Positions 33,696-45,786 of a DNA stretch of 64,000 nucleotides are shown here, piece by piece. How positions within the stretch are numbered: position 1 is the first letter of the stretch; each line of letters begins with the position of its first letter. The stretch covers positions 558,001-622,000 of the forward strand of contig OX621165.1 in NCBI GenBank assembly GCA_951640195.1, written 5' to 3'. Origin of the DNA: Porpolomopsis calyptriformis (taxonomy: Eukaryota; Basidiomycota; Agaricomycetes; Agaricales; Hygrophoraceae). Below the pieces are notes generated by a model. The model saw nothing but the letters and a program-made list of their open reading frames with translations. It did no database searches and had not been told where the DNA came from. A program made the translations under genes and the position numbers.

Positions 33696-33852
33696 CATCC
33701 GCTCCGGTGAATGACGTTGTACTTCCGACTGTGACGTCGTCATTGAGAAAAGAAAAGGAAATGTTTCTCTTCTCAATGACGACGTCACAGTCGGAAGTCA
33801 TTCACCGATGTCAACGTCACAGTAGCAGCGACGTCATTCACCGGAGCGGATG
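33696..33852. repeat. Nested 157-bp palindrome between GH79 and GWT1 starts
   Basis: The outer arms, 33696-33717 and 33831-33852, are perfect 22-nt inverted repeats. Inside them is a perfect 29-nt inverted pair, 33721-33749 and 33770-33798, with a 20-nt loop. The arms are full of TGACGT/ACGTCA-type half-sites, the CRE/bZIP recognition core. It fills half of the 312-bp divergent region between the two start codons (33582 and 33895). No obvious target-site duplication flanks it (gaca / gaat), so a MITE is possible but not shown. Confidence 0.85.
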
Positions 33853-33894
33853 AATGTCTATGTCTATATCACGTGATTCCATACAGCAACAACG

Positions 33895-35815
33895 ATGGAT
33901 AGCGACTATCGATCATCGAAAATCGCGTTTGTGTCTGGAATGACGGGTTCTAACATAACTCACATCAATTTGCTCTCCTCAGTGGCTTTGGTTTGTCTTC
34001 AATCTTGTCTCCTTCATCATTCTGACTTGAGAGAGACAGTCTTGCTCTGCATTTCATTTGGCTTTGCGCCAATCTCGACTCTTTCACTCAAGACCGATCC
34101 CGTTTATACTCGAATGGTTTATTCTCGTTGTCCCTCTTCTGCTTTCTATAACATTATTTGCAAATAAACCTGGATTCCTTTCCCTCTCAATACTTGCGCC
34201 GACCCTTGTCCTCATCCTTACCACATCCCGAGACACTGGGATATCTTTGCCCTCGAATCAACCCCCGTCCCCTTCTTCGCCCTCAGATCACCCCAGATCA
34301 CCCAACCTTGCGATCATCCCCCTGCCTGCCCTTACCACCTACCGCGCACATATGCTTTTGTTAACCGTCCTTTCTATTCTCGCCGTCGACTTCCCCGTAT
34401 TTCCTCGTTCACTCGCAAAGTGTGAGACTTTTGGTGTTTCATTGGTACCCCATACTCTTATTGCCCTTTCAGTTTGAATCATATTCTTATAGATGGACCT
34501 TGGTGTTGGCTCGTTCGTCTTCTCGCAGGGCTTGGTTTCTGCTATTCCACTCTTGAAAGACCCCTCGTATCTTAGTTCTCCAATTTCCTCAAAATGGCGT
34601 TTCACCTTCCCGAAGACTTTACCCATTATGTTTCTTGGGGCCGTAAGAGTCCTGCTGGTAAAAGGCACAGAATATCCAGTATTGTACCTTCTTGTGGGCT
34701 ATCTTTCATTACTCATCGTGGCCCTCTCCAGGAACACGAGTCAGAATATGGAACGCATTGGAACTTCTTCATCACCCTCGCCCTACTCCCCCTCTTGCAA
34801 ATATGGTTACTCCCTCTTGTGCAATACATGTCTATCTCCCAACTCGGTGTTCTTGTTGCACTAGGTATATCTCTTGCGTTCGTATGCCACCTAGTTCTTT
34901 AGTGATATTTTGTATCCAGCGCACCAGTTTGCACTTTCTTCACTGGGCATGGAGGATTTCGTCATAAATGCCCAGCGAACCGACCTTATCAGTGCGAACA
35001 AGGAAGGCATAGTGTCTCTGACGGGTCCGTACCTCTTTGATGTCCAAGTGCTGGGTGGTCTTTGTTCACGATTGTTTAGGATACATGGCTGTCCATCTCC
35101 TCGGCCTTTCAACTGGCACCCTGATCTTGCCCCCGTCACCTTCATATTTTCGGCGCCAACAACGGTCCAAACAGCCCGACACCAAACCGGATGGTCAATT
35201 GAATTATCGAAAAGACTCTACCTTGACACGTCGGCAAGATGACAAGGCCGCAACCGAGCTGGTCTCATATGCTCTTATTTGGTGGACGCTACTGGGTCTA
35301 ACGCATGTTCTTGGTATTGGGGCTGGCGTCTCCAGGAGAATGGTTAGTATCTACAATTCAACCTATCTGTCGTTGATTAAATCCGCCCCGCAGGTGAATC
35401 TATCATATATCTTTTGGGTTGCGGCAGTCAACACATCATGCGTACTCGGGTATCTGCTCCTAGACATGTATTCTTCCCCGTCACCGTCTAAACCGAGGCG
35501 ATCGCCCTCCAAACTTGGGATGTCGTCCGGTGATCCTGAGCTTCGAGGCTATCCTGCGCCACACTCGGTGCTCCTAGATGCCGTTAATAAGAACGGACTT
35601 TTTGTTTTCCTCGTCGTGGGCATTTCATTACATCTCCCGTTCTGGCTTTAAGCTGATCTTGCCTTCAGGCTAATGTTGTCACAGGCTTGATCAATCTTGC
35701 CATTCCAACCATGTACATGTCAAACTGTGTTTCCATGTTCATATTATGTTGCTATTCCCTCGGGATTTGTAGCTTAGCTTGGATGTTCAGACATCGAAGA
35801 ATGTTGCGGTTATGA
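33895..35815 (+). CDS. GWT1: GPI-anchor inositol acyltransferase GWT1 (PIG-W)
   Basis: Eight exons: 33895-33990, 34040-34444, 34493-34678, 34732-34864, 34920-35024, 35080-35342, 35394-35615, 35669-35815; 518 aa, the normal size. Recognised phrases are '[16 protein letters not shown]', '[20 protein letters not shown]', '[24 protein letters not shown]', '[18 protein letters not shown]' and '[19 protein letters not shown]'. About twelve hydrophobic segments are visible. In the ER it adds a fatty acid to the inositol of the GPI precursor, an essential early step and the target of manogepix-type antifungals. It is divergent from a gene for a putatively GPI-anchored enzyme, a coincidence worth noting but not evidence of co-regulation. 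Confidence 0.95.
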
Positions 35816-35929
35816 TATGTTTTTAGATATACCAAAGCTGGACAAAGGGTCTAAATAGCTGTACACCCATTTTTTTTTTTTTTGATTTCTTTCAGTTTCA
35901 TGTCATACGCAGTTCCTCCTCCCCCATGA

Positions 35930-37753
35930 ATGGGTTTGCCGCCGTCGACACCGCAATCTGCCTCAGTCTTCAAGTCACCGCTCCTGACTCCTACACCGAC
36001 GCTTCGTCCCAGCAGCCTTCGTCTTCACCCTAGTGACCACATTCGAGATTCAATATCAGACTCCCACAATTCGCCCTCCACAGCACCATCGACCCCAACT
36101 ACTGCCCAAGCTCACGCCAGTGGACTGAGAGCACAGTTACGCCATCTACTCCCTCGTCATGTCCTCTTCCACGTTCGCATAAACATACACCAGCTGTCCA
36201 GTGTACCCCTCGTCCACGGCGAGTTTTGCCTACGCTGGAAGTTCAAACATGTGCATTCTGTGCCTGGGCCATCCGCGGGGTTGTTAGGAATGGTCTCAGG
36301 CCGGTCAAAAGTGAAAGGAAAGGACAAGGACGACAGTGAGACCGAGGGTAGCCAGAACGAGGGTAGCCCAACGACCACCGAGCCATCTCCGGAAGCCTCT
36401 CATCCTTCGACAGACGACTCGCAGTCCATACCCTCCCTAATCATCTCGAATAACGATTCCGTGACTCCCGCCAAGTCACCATCTCGGTTCCCGATAAAGT
36501 CTCCCGAAACACAGTCACCATTGCCACCCAATTGGCTTCACCCCGCCCCACGGCATCCTCACGCGTCATCTCCCAGCGCCACAATCCCAGTTTCCCCTTC
36601 CCTCGCCGCCTCAACTCCCCTGGATGCATATGCTCCGTCACGGGGCATGACCGAGTGGGTGAAATTGAAGGACCACAACGTCATCTGGGAACACACCGTC
36701 GATGTCGTGTTGCGAATGGACGTGGAACGAGACACCATGGATTTATTGCCGAACGAGGTCAAGTTCGTGGTCATGCAGGTGAGCCCGATTTCCGCCCTTC
36801 GGTTGTCACACTCACATCGACTCATTAGCGCGTGATACCCGGAGACCCGGATGCTCCCCACAACCCACGCCTTGGCGCTGCTGCCATTAATCTTTCGGAA
36901 TATGCATGGCCGGGACCGGTGACGCGCAGATATCTATTGCGGGAGAGCAAGACGAACGCCACCCTTAAGGTATGTCTGTACACTTCATCACAACGCACAA
37001 CCGTCTCAACATACCTAACCCCAGCTGACAATCGAGCTCGAACATATCAATGGCACCACCTTGTACAAGGCACCTCCTCTTCCTAAACCTGAGATTCTGG
37101 GTGGCATCACCGACCTTCTCGAAAACGACGTCTATCGCACACGTCCAAAAGCACTCGACCTTCATTCTTTGTACTATGACAGCCAAACCACGAGTGTGAA
37201 GAGCGCCAGGACCGCAAAAAGTCCCGTCGGAACTCCACGCTTTGCGAGCCTCAGCGCGAAAAAGGCGTACGAGGAGCTGATGACGATGGATGGTGTGCCG
37301 TTTGACGTCGCGCGACTCCCGTATGCGTATGGGCCAAGGAGCACCGAGGCGCTCATCGAGGCGATATTTAATCCCGTAGCGACGCACACTCTCGCCCCTT
37401 CCCCGTTTACTTACTACGTGGCTCCTGAACCAAAGAAAAAGAGCCCTGAAGAAGAAGGTGTAAGTACGGGGAGCGAGAACGTAAGCAAAAAATATGGGAA
37501 GGTGAACGGCGAAGGAACAACAACGGTCAATGGAAATGCGAAGGGCAATAGTGAGGTGGCGTCCGTGTATAGTCTCAGCAGTAGCGAAGACACGCAATCG
37601 AGCGTACCCACGACCACCACAGAGTCCTCGACTCGTAGCTGGCGCTCGTCCTCGTCCCATAATCTCACCCGATCTGACGGCACTAAGTCATCGTCGACAC
37701 GGTGGTGGAAGAAGCTCGGGAATCGCAGCCGCCCAACCACACCTGTTGTGTGA
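35930..37753 (+). CDS. NT-C2 domain protein (EEIG1/EHBP1 N-terminal C2 family)
   Basis: Three exons, 35930-36778, 36829-36969 and 37025-37753; 572 aa. A low-complexity Ser/Pro/Thr start leads to 'LRHLLPRHVLFHVRINIHQL' and 'VPLVHGEFCLRWKFK', the first strands of the NT-C2 fold. A long disordered insert with KGKDKDDSETEG follows. The domain resumes with 'HNVIWEHTVDVVLRMDVER', 'LGAAAINLSEYA' and 'LTIELEHINGTTLYKAPPLP'. The C-terminal 200 residues are disordered and Ser/Thr-rich. The family binds membranes and Rab or EHD partners in animals; the fungal role is unclear. An ATG four bases earlier is in another frame and is not used. Confidence 0.8.
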
Positions 37754-38475
37754 TCTTCCCAGCGCTGAATTGATGATCACGATGACAAGTCTTACCTCCG
37801 ACCACCTGGACATCATGGAGGCACCGCTTGAAATTCTCTGTACGACTCGTTTGGCTCTCATGGCTCTCCGATTGTTGGACTGAACGACCTATACTTCTAC
37901 TCTCGATCCCCCTCCTCCGTGGGCGAACCCACTATCAGGGTTTACTTTACGCCCAGCTTCCGTCTAATTGAGGTATACTTTCTCGCAATAATTTTCGTAT
38001 CGTTATTTGGACATCCCTATCTTAGCGTGTATCTGGTCCATTGTACTGTTATCTTTGCATAGAGGTATCCATATCATTCTACTAAAGCTGCCCGCAAGAG
38101 GTTCCCGTTCACAATATTAGGAAATCTCAATTCCCATCGTGTGAGGCTCGCATCTCCCCGTCTTCGATCTCCGTAGCTTCCACCAGCTGCTTTGGCTTCT
38201 ATGGGTAATGCTGCCGCCTTTGACCGCTTCGATACTGGCTAGATCGTCTCAGGCAGATATTGAGATGGCTACACCCGGGCCCTTTGTAAGCGAAGACATT
38301 TTCAGCTGAAACTGACGTGAACAGTCGCCAGTTCGTTCAACACCACTTCATCAAAATTCGATCGACAAGGCCTCGGTGCCAGTGAGGGTAAAAGCATTGG
38401 ATTGTAAAGCCATTGCAATCACTGATTTGCCGCAATCGGCAGCCTAAATCCCTGTTGCCACTTGAATTTCCCAAC
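37754..38475. other. Intergenic stretch between NT-C2 gene and F-box gene
   Basis: About 720 bp. It should contain the NT-C2 terminator and the F-box promoter. No frame above background, no repeat and no RNA gene was found. Confidence 0.4.
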
Positions 38476-40218
38476 ATGAGGGACGAGGACGAATCCTATT
38501 CTAGGAATATACACACTGGACCGCCCATGTCCTCAAACATTCCAAGGCCATCGACTGGCACCCCTTATGTACCAATAGAGTTGATTGCCCTCATCTTCGA
38601 ATACCTCGACGTAAAGACAATAACGCGGTGCAGACAGGTCAGTAGCTTGTTTGTGTGTATCCTTTTTAGAATAAGCTCCAAAACACGATGTCTGTAGGTG
38701 TCACCGACATTGCGCGATTTTATTGATCATTCGGCCTCGATTCAGTACAGAATTGAACTGGTGGTGGCAGGTATGGCCGACGGACCACCCAGCCATCTTA
38801 GTCCCGCTGAACGTCTAGACATCTTGAAAGAGCACCAGAAAGCTTGGAAACACCTGGATTGGAAGAACATTCAACTCATGCGGATGTTCCAAACAGCCTG
38901 GGAGTGCCTCGGCGGTATATTAGCCTACCTGTCGGACCACAACGCGTTCCATAGATCGGTCATCGTCAAGCAGTTGCCATCAGTGCTCCGCGGTATCGAA
39001 GAAAGGCAATGGATACTCACCGTGGATTTTGGAATCGAAGATTTCGCTATGGACCCTTCCCAGGACCTTATTATGCTCATCCAGGTGAATCCCCAGTTGT
39101 ACGTGAGCTTATCTTCTCTTACATGATATTTTCTGACCGCCTTTTGGGATATTGAAAGTCAGGTGCACCCACGTTCGTTGTCAACAGGTGAACCACATCC
39201 GTTGGCGTGTAAAGCGTTACTAGCCGACATCGGAGAATTTGGCATTTGTCGTATCCAAATATTGGGCAGCTTAGTAGGGGTGCAACACCCAATGTCTGGT
39301 CATTTGGTAGTTTGGAATTGGTTAACGGGAACTATGCTGATGGTACGTATTTCTGCCTTCCATCCTGAAGTTTTGTTAATCAGGTCTTCCTAGGAATTTT
39401 GGGGAGTGACACAGGCATTCTCATTCCTTTCGGAAGACTTAGTCATAGTCGGTCTCTCGCCTCCCATTGGCTGGGTCATGCCGACTCTCGAGATCTATAA
39501 TCTTCACACTGCTATAATGCTGTGCTCTCTCCAATTTCCCTTAGCTCGCGAGCCTGAGTTTTCCGGATACTCCCGACTGATGATTCGTACTGACACCACC
39601 CCCGGACCGACTACGCCTCCTTCCCACAATGTTCCCTTCTCCCCATCACAGACAGACAGACTTTATGTTGTCAGATGCGACTCGGACTCCCCATCAGTTC
39701 CAACTCTTCTGTTGTTCGTTCCTTTATCCACATTCATCGCACAAGTCGACGCTCTGGATGGCGAAACTGGACGATGCTTCGGATGGAGTGAATGGGGAGG
39801 GGGAGGGACTCGCATGTTCCATCTTAACCCTTCACCTATATGGATAACCTACGTTCATGGCATGAAATTCGCCATGATATGGAAACGGCAAATAAAAGTT
39901 TTCGATTTCAACCAGCTTTCTTTCAAGCGGGATTATCTGTCGCGGACAGGTAAACGTAAATTTCGTCCTAAACTGAAAAGTCGCATGTTCAGTGAACCCA
40001 TCTACTCGTCACTTGAATGTCAGCTATATGCCACTCGGTTGCCCAACCATCTCGGCCTCGATCCATCTCATTATGAGTCAGTTCTTTTAACCGAAGATAC
40101 CTTGATAGCTATCCCGGTAAGCTCCCACGTTCTTTTCAACACATAGATGATCTATTTAATAATTATCCTCCTCTGCCAGAAGTCTGGCTTTGACAATTGC
40201 GCAATCTTCACCTTCTGA
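38476..40218 (+). CDS. F-box protein with beta-propeller-like C-terminal region
   Basis: Five exons: 38476-38637, 38698-39084, 39163-39342, 39394-40116, 40180-40218; 496 aa. The F-box is 'VPIELIALIFEYLDVKTITRCRQ'-like (residues ~35-57), followed by 'LRDFIDHSASIQYRIELVVAGM', which I recognise from a large Agaricomycete family. The C-terminal 350 residues repeat strand-turn patterns such as 'GHLVVWNWLTGTMLM' and 'FLSEDLVIVGLSP', suggesting a degenerate WD-like propeller. Probable SCF adaptor. The ATG at 38476 is the first in-frame Met; the upstream open stretch has no ATG. The frame ends 'SGFDNCAIFTF'. Confidence 0.82.
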
Positions 40219-40506
40219 AATAGTACACAGTGCATACGATCACGAAAATAAACCTCTTTGAATATTGCAAATTCCACCGCCTTCAGCTGTTCATTTATTT
40301 AAAAATTCGACAATCGGGAAAGAATGTATTTCTTTGCTGTCCACAAACCACCTGGTGTTGCTCTGGAGGACCAACACGAAGGCTGAGACATATGGAGGAA
40401 ATTTACTCCCAATATGCCATTCGCGTCTGGAGAACATTGCTCGCACACTCTTCCACCCTCACGTCGCCGCACCTCATGTGGTCAATTAAATCTCAAGCAT
40501 AATTCA

Positions 40507-41075
40507 CCAGGTTGATCCTGGCTAATCTGCTCGATTCGGCTTGGTAGCTCAAAGACGGGACTAATCACTTAACCGTACCGACCCTATAACAACAAATCAT
40601 CAATCGTCCCAACATCCCTTTTGTGGTATCCGTACCTCCGTGGCCTCCGGGCGAGATAGATTGTCCTGGACAGGAGATCATGGGACTATCACGGGCTCTG
40701 GAACACACATAAGAGGAACTACCAAAGATCAGACGTAAGGAACCCTCCTAGCGAGTTTACGTCTCTCTGTTCTCTTTAGTGTAAGGAGCAAACACTGAAT
40801 CGTTCTTCAAGTGTTTTGTCCCAATTAATGTAACCTAGCGCGAGGGAATTGGTCGACTACCTCAGGTCAAGGTCCGGACGAGCGTCAGAGGAATGCGTTA
40901 CTTTCAATCTGAACAGCGCTGAACAGGTGCGACGCCACTAAAGCTTACTTCAGTCCATCTGGATCGTTAGACAACTGAAAACGACACCAATACGATAAGC
41001 GTGCGGCGAAGTGACCAACCGACGACAGACCGCCACCAATCGGCCGGTGCAGCGTGAATTAAGGATCATTACCGG
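40507..41075 (+). other. Possible internally deleted small-subunit rDNA relic
   Basis: At 40511-40521 'gttgatcctgg' sits in 'accaggttgatcctgg', close to the universal 5' end of 18S rRNA (ACCTGGTTGATCCTGCC). It is followed at a roughly correct distance by 'gcttg' and 'ctcaaaga', also in the 18S start. At about 41058-41069 'aaggatcattac' matches the end of 18S and the start of ITS1 (GGAAGGATCATTA). Only some 560 bp separate the two ends instead of 1.8 kb, and the middle shows no clear rRNA blocks to me. This may be chance. Confidence 0.25.
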
Positions 41076-41678
41076 AGAGTTGAGTTATGGCCTCGGGACT
41101 GTACCTGCGTCTGAAAGACAGAATACTTCTAGACCACATAACTAAAGTCTCCAGCCTGCCCATCAGTCGCATGGTGAGTGGTATCACAAATGTCCAAAGA
41201 AATCCAGGTGTCACCGTCTTTTTAGCTTTCATTCACTGGCTCCGTTGCTCGACCAATGGACCGGGCGAACGAATCCAGCCAAAAAAAACCCCCGAAGGGG
41301 AAAAAAAAGACGGGGTACCCCGGATGAACACCAACTGACCAATAGCGGTGTCATCACTCCCAGAGCTCGACGGGGACAGAAGGTTGCCGACAGCAGTCAA
41401 CCGGTAACACTTATCTACTTTGGTTGTCATCCCAGTGTCGAAACTCGTTCCGGCCAACCACTGCCTTGATTCGTGGATTGATGTACGACCAAGGCACCAA
41501 CCAGCTCTGGGTGTTACCAAGGCCGATGTTCGCCCCTGAAGCACATCTCCCCAGCCCTCTGCAGAAAAAGAGATTAGAAAAAGATGGGTTGGAAAGGAAG
41601 TGAGAGACGTACCAATTGCTCGCTGTCTGTGCGCGTTTGTTTTGGCTGGAGGGGCTGCCGCTGTTGGACGAGGCGACT

Positions 41679-41860
41679 GGTTGGATGCATCCACACCACA
41701 ACACAGCCGGATATCCTCAAACGGTACCGTTGTCGGACAAAACTACTAGCTGGATGGAACCCCACCGCAACGTAGCCGAATATCCTCGAATGGCGTGCCC
41801 CTTCGGTGGACACGATGATCGGAGTGCTCGAGCTGGATGCAACCTACCCCCTCGCACCCC
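41679..41860. repeat. Degenerate minisatellite-like repeat
   Basis: Blocks beginning 'tggatgcatcc', 'tggatggaacc' and 'tggatgcaacc' recur at 41682, 41751 and 41834, the first two 69 bp apart. The first two also share 'gccg(g/a)atatcctc(a/g)aa'. A reversed echo ('gcatccagccgagcatcctc') occurs near 41934-41953. The array is old and impure. Confidence 0.5.
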
Positions 41861-44605
41861 AAACTTACATGACCACAACCGCCAACAACTCCGAAACCGC
41901 CACCACCATACACACCAAACACATCCCGCCCCTTGCATCCAGCCGAGCATCCTCACACAGCGCCACTTACTGATCTAGTATCAAAAGAGATGTATGAGCA
42001 ACAGGAAGACGATCCAAAACGAGAACTTACCCGCGCCTTGGTCTTTACTAACTGGCCGAATGAAGGGCAACAGTACGCTGCCACTGGACCCCCCAAGCCC
42101 AGCCGCTGGCAGAATTGAACTTTGCCGCCGTGACAGGTAGGCTGCAAGAGACAGTGCAGTCTTACCACCTCTGCAACTGAATCAAGCAGTCATCCAAAAA
42201 GCAACGCAAACCTCGCACTCGCCCAGCCACCACGATCAAGCCTCGCGACCACCAAATCTACGAGACTATAACAACGACCCGCACCATCTCGTAAGACCTG
42301 GCTGGCCAAATCACGAAACCTTTTCGTAGCCGCCGAACGAGCACTAAGTGTGCAGTGCCCTTTGGTGATGACCATTGGCAGACACGACAAAGACACAATC
42401 TGGCCGCGTATGTTTGCGATCTCCTAATGCACCTCGTCAGAGAAGGCAACAAAGGCGACAAGAAGGACAGGCATACCAAACGTTACCATCCGACAGCAAT
42501 CTCCCCTCCATATCGGTCTCGAACTCACGCCTCGAAGGGTGGACCTCGCCGCCTTAGCCATCGAGAACGAGAGCAGACGATGAAGGGGAGAGGGGATTAG
42601 GAACGAACTCCATAGGCTCCTTTGCTCCTTTGCTGAGGGACATTGGGTCGAAACCGCCTGGCTTTTATACGTTGAGAGGCTGGCATTTGGCTGACTTTTG
42701 ACAAAAATAAATGTTTTATTTCGACGATTTCTATTGGACACGACAAAAAATATTCGATCGAAAGCTTTGTCAGTGATGTCATGACTGTAATTTACTGCAT
42801 TGGGTCACTGGGCAAACGTCATTAGCTCGCGGTTGGCTAACACATTTGTTATTGGCCAGCCCGTCCAGACTTTACTGGTACGTTCTTTGCATTGTCTGCC
42901 TTTCTCATCTCACATTTATATGTTCACCTGAATTCGTTATGAAGCAAATGTGTGCAGCCAAAGTAAAGAGTTCATTAGTCTCGTTTCCAACCCTTTTATT
43001 TTCAATAATGTAAACGCTAGTGGCTGTGGGATGCTAATATACATGTTGGCAAAGTGAACCACGACAGACGAAATTGGGTGGCGCCATATCGATCGCATTT
43101 CTTGAGCATGTTTTGTACAGGAGACAGACAGGAGATAGACAGAAGACAGCAAGGTTGACCATAAAGGCCAGTGAGCAGTAGAATAGCCAAAGGAGATGAT
43201 AAGAGAAACGAACGAACAACATCGATAGGAGATGGTACGATGGATCTCCTTGTTGCACCAAGAAAAATGTAAAGAGAGTCAAACATTCTGTCTCTGCTGT
43301 TGCAATGACTCCCTCACCCTCTTGTCATTACCACCTTCAGGTCCCTGTGATTGTTGCGGCAGAGATTGGTTGTTTGCATGCATTGGTCATTCCTCCCGTA
43401 TACTTGCTGATTTTCCTTCCTCGCATTTTCCTCGAGCCTTACTGCATTCAGGTGGTGAATTCGACATTGGCTGAAGGCCTCTTTTATATCAATCTGCTCG
43501 ATCGCGCTTTTGCCATTCGTGATCCTGGCTTGATCCATGATTTGGAGGATTATCCCTGTAATATAGGTCCTTCATTAATTCGTAAAGTCGTGTTCTAGGA
43601 TCATCTGAGCCCTATTTCTTCAGAGCCGCACAGGCGTAAAAGAAATCGGTAATTACAGAGGGTGGTCAGGTCGTTAGGTCATTCGGAGGACAAGCATCTT
43701 GGTTGTGCAGAGTGCTGAATGTAAGGTGGACCAGGATCACGGAAGTGCTGGAGGATAAAGCGTCCTGAGGGTCCAGAACATGGGAAATTGATGATGCAAA
43801 ATTTCGTGTCTGAGGCACTCGGCCAGAAATTTAATAAGATCAATGATAACTCACCTAAGGAACGGGTGGCTCTTTCCGGCGAATATCGGGTCATTGGAGA
43901 CACCGACAGGTATAGTTTTGGGTAAGGAAAGGAAGGCCATTCCTAGATCATCAATTCCCTATGATATCTGCTTCTCTGGGGTTGGTGAAACACGCAATGT
44001 ACTGGCTGAATAACTTGAGAAGGGAATGGTGAAAATGGGAAACGGACGACATACACTGCCCTATTGGCGGCGTCACAGAGATAGCTTTCTTGACCAGGCA
44101 CAACACATTTCTTATCTCTTTCGACATAACTAGCGGTAAAGTCTGCTTGAGAGTGGGTGTATCTGTTTTTGGGTCGTTGAACATCGACTAATTGAGGTGG
44201 GTGTGCATGGAAATAAACCAGTTTCTCTCTACCTGGGGATGAGTAATTAGCCCTCTTGCAGACTATCCACTATTAGCCATATGATCAACCGTGTTGGACT
44301 CAAGGAAAGTATACCTTCGCAACCATAGACAGTAAAGCCGACATCACGCCCTTTTTTCTCATTCCTCGACTCGATCCGATCACAACTGGGTCATCGACAA
44401 ACGGCTTCCCCTTAATGATTCATCGCTCGCTATTATTCGCAATTAATTCTAGTCGTAGCGAGAGATGGCTCTCCGACGCATCCATTACGCAAATTTACAT
44501 TATACTTTCGAGTAAACCATCGGAGCGAACTCGGCAAGTCTGCCGCTTATAAACTCCGCCAAGCGGACTTGGTATTTGCTTCAGCCGAACCAGTGGCAAA
44601 TACCA

Positions 44606-45786
44606 ATGTCAGCCGAGGGTCTTGCCCCACTGTCTGCGCCTTTACCCAGACGACCCCGTCGAGAATCCCACAATGCGAATAAACCTCCAGTATGGTCCCT
44701 CGACGAATCATCTGGTGGAGAGCCAACGCCTCTCTTTGCTAAATGTGCAAGACACGATAGAGCGGATGGCATTTGCTGCAAAGAGCTGAAAGGCGATGAT
44801 GAGAGAACACTCATTGATCCAGATGTGGTGCGAGATGTGTAAGTGTCTTCTTTTATCTCTGTGAAGCGTTCTTTCCTTTTGGACACCATTCGACGTGTGA
44901 AAGAACGCTGTCAATAAATGATAGTCTTGGTAATCACATATCATCCTTACCACTTGTTTCGGTTCAAGAGCATGCTGATGATCATGTCCTAGCATCATCG
45001 GTCTGTCTGACGGCTTGACCGTTCCTTTTGCTCTGACAGCCGGCCTGTCGTCTTTGGGAGAATCCAGACTTGTAGTCCTTGGAGGCGTCGCGGAACTGAT
45101 CGCTGGCGCTATTTCGATGGGCATCGGGGGCTTCCTCGCCTCCCAATCAGAGCGCGACCATTATCGTTTTATTAGGTACCACACTGCCGCGCGCGTCGCC
45201 CGCAGCTGTGCGGGGGAGATGGAGAGAGAGGTGTATGCAGTCCTGGGTCCGGTGGGGGTGGACGAAAAGACGAGCAGGGCGGTGGCAAAGTGTTTGAGGG
45301 ATGTAGAAATTGAGAGTGATGGAACGAGCGTCGAGCGTCAAAGTGGCGGCGTCGATCAAGAGATGGGTGATATTAGATGGAGAAAAGATCTAGGGCTAAC
45401 TCCATTTTTGATGAAGTTTGGCGAGGGAAAAGGTCGGTCTCTGTGATTTCATTTTGCCGCGTACAATACTAACACCAAAATCAGAGGAAGTTCCTACTCG
45501 CAGGCTGTACGTTTCCGCCTTCACGATTGGTATGGGCTACTTGCTAGGTGGACTCATCCCGCTTCTTCCGTACTTTTTCATCCCCCGCGCACATCGAGCG
45601 CTGCTCTATTCGTGTATGCTCACAAGCGCTGTCTTACTGTTGTTTGGCGCAGTCAAGGCACATGTGACCGGGGCCGGAGTCGGTGCGAGGGGATATGTCT
45701 GGGGTGCGGTGAGTACGTTGTTGGTGGGAGGCGCTGCCGCTGGTGCAGCCTATGCCATCGTGAAGGCATTGGAGGGTGGATCTTGA
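44606..45786 (+). CDS. VIT1/CCC1 family vacuolar iron/manganese transporter
   Basis: Three exons, 44606-44838, 44993-45432 and 45485-45786; 324 aa. The intron 44839-44992 is long for this window (154 nt). The hydrophilic N-terminus ends at 'DPDVVRDVIIGLSDGLTVPF', the first membrane helix with its conserved Asp. 'GVAELIAGAISMGIGGFLASQSE' is the second helix and metal-binding entry. The cytosolic metal-binding helical loop (about 130-220) contains 'EMEREVYAVLGP'. Three more helices follow, with 'GMGYLLGGLIPLLPYFF', and the protein ends 'AIVKALEGGS'. The family carries Fe2+/Mn2+ from the cytosol into the vacuole in exchange for protons. The start at 44606 is the first ATG in frame. Confidence 0.92.

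Larger units (their letters stand above)
40219..44605. other. Gene-poor 4.4-kb stretch
   Basis: No frame here gives a known domain or a consistent splice model on either strand; the longest are about 70-150 codons and overlap each other. It contains a possible rDNA relic (40507-41075), a degenerate 69-bp-type tandem repeat (about 41679-41860) and GC-rich low-complexity DNA to 42.6 kb. Short frames at 43305-43598 (+) and 43951-44184 (-) have uninterrupted starts but no recognisable family. Genes too small or too diverged to see here are possible. Confidence 0.4.

Noticed and set aside
33696..33852. Palindrome as a transcription terminator hairpin
   Set aside because: It lies between divergent start codons, not after a gene, and intrinsic terminators of this kind are bacterial.
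36965..37660. 231-codon open frame on the minus strand
   Set aside because: Antisense to the NT-C2 gene; no motif, and the sense frame splices cleanly.
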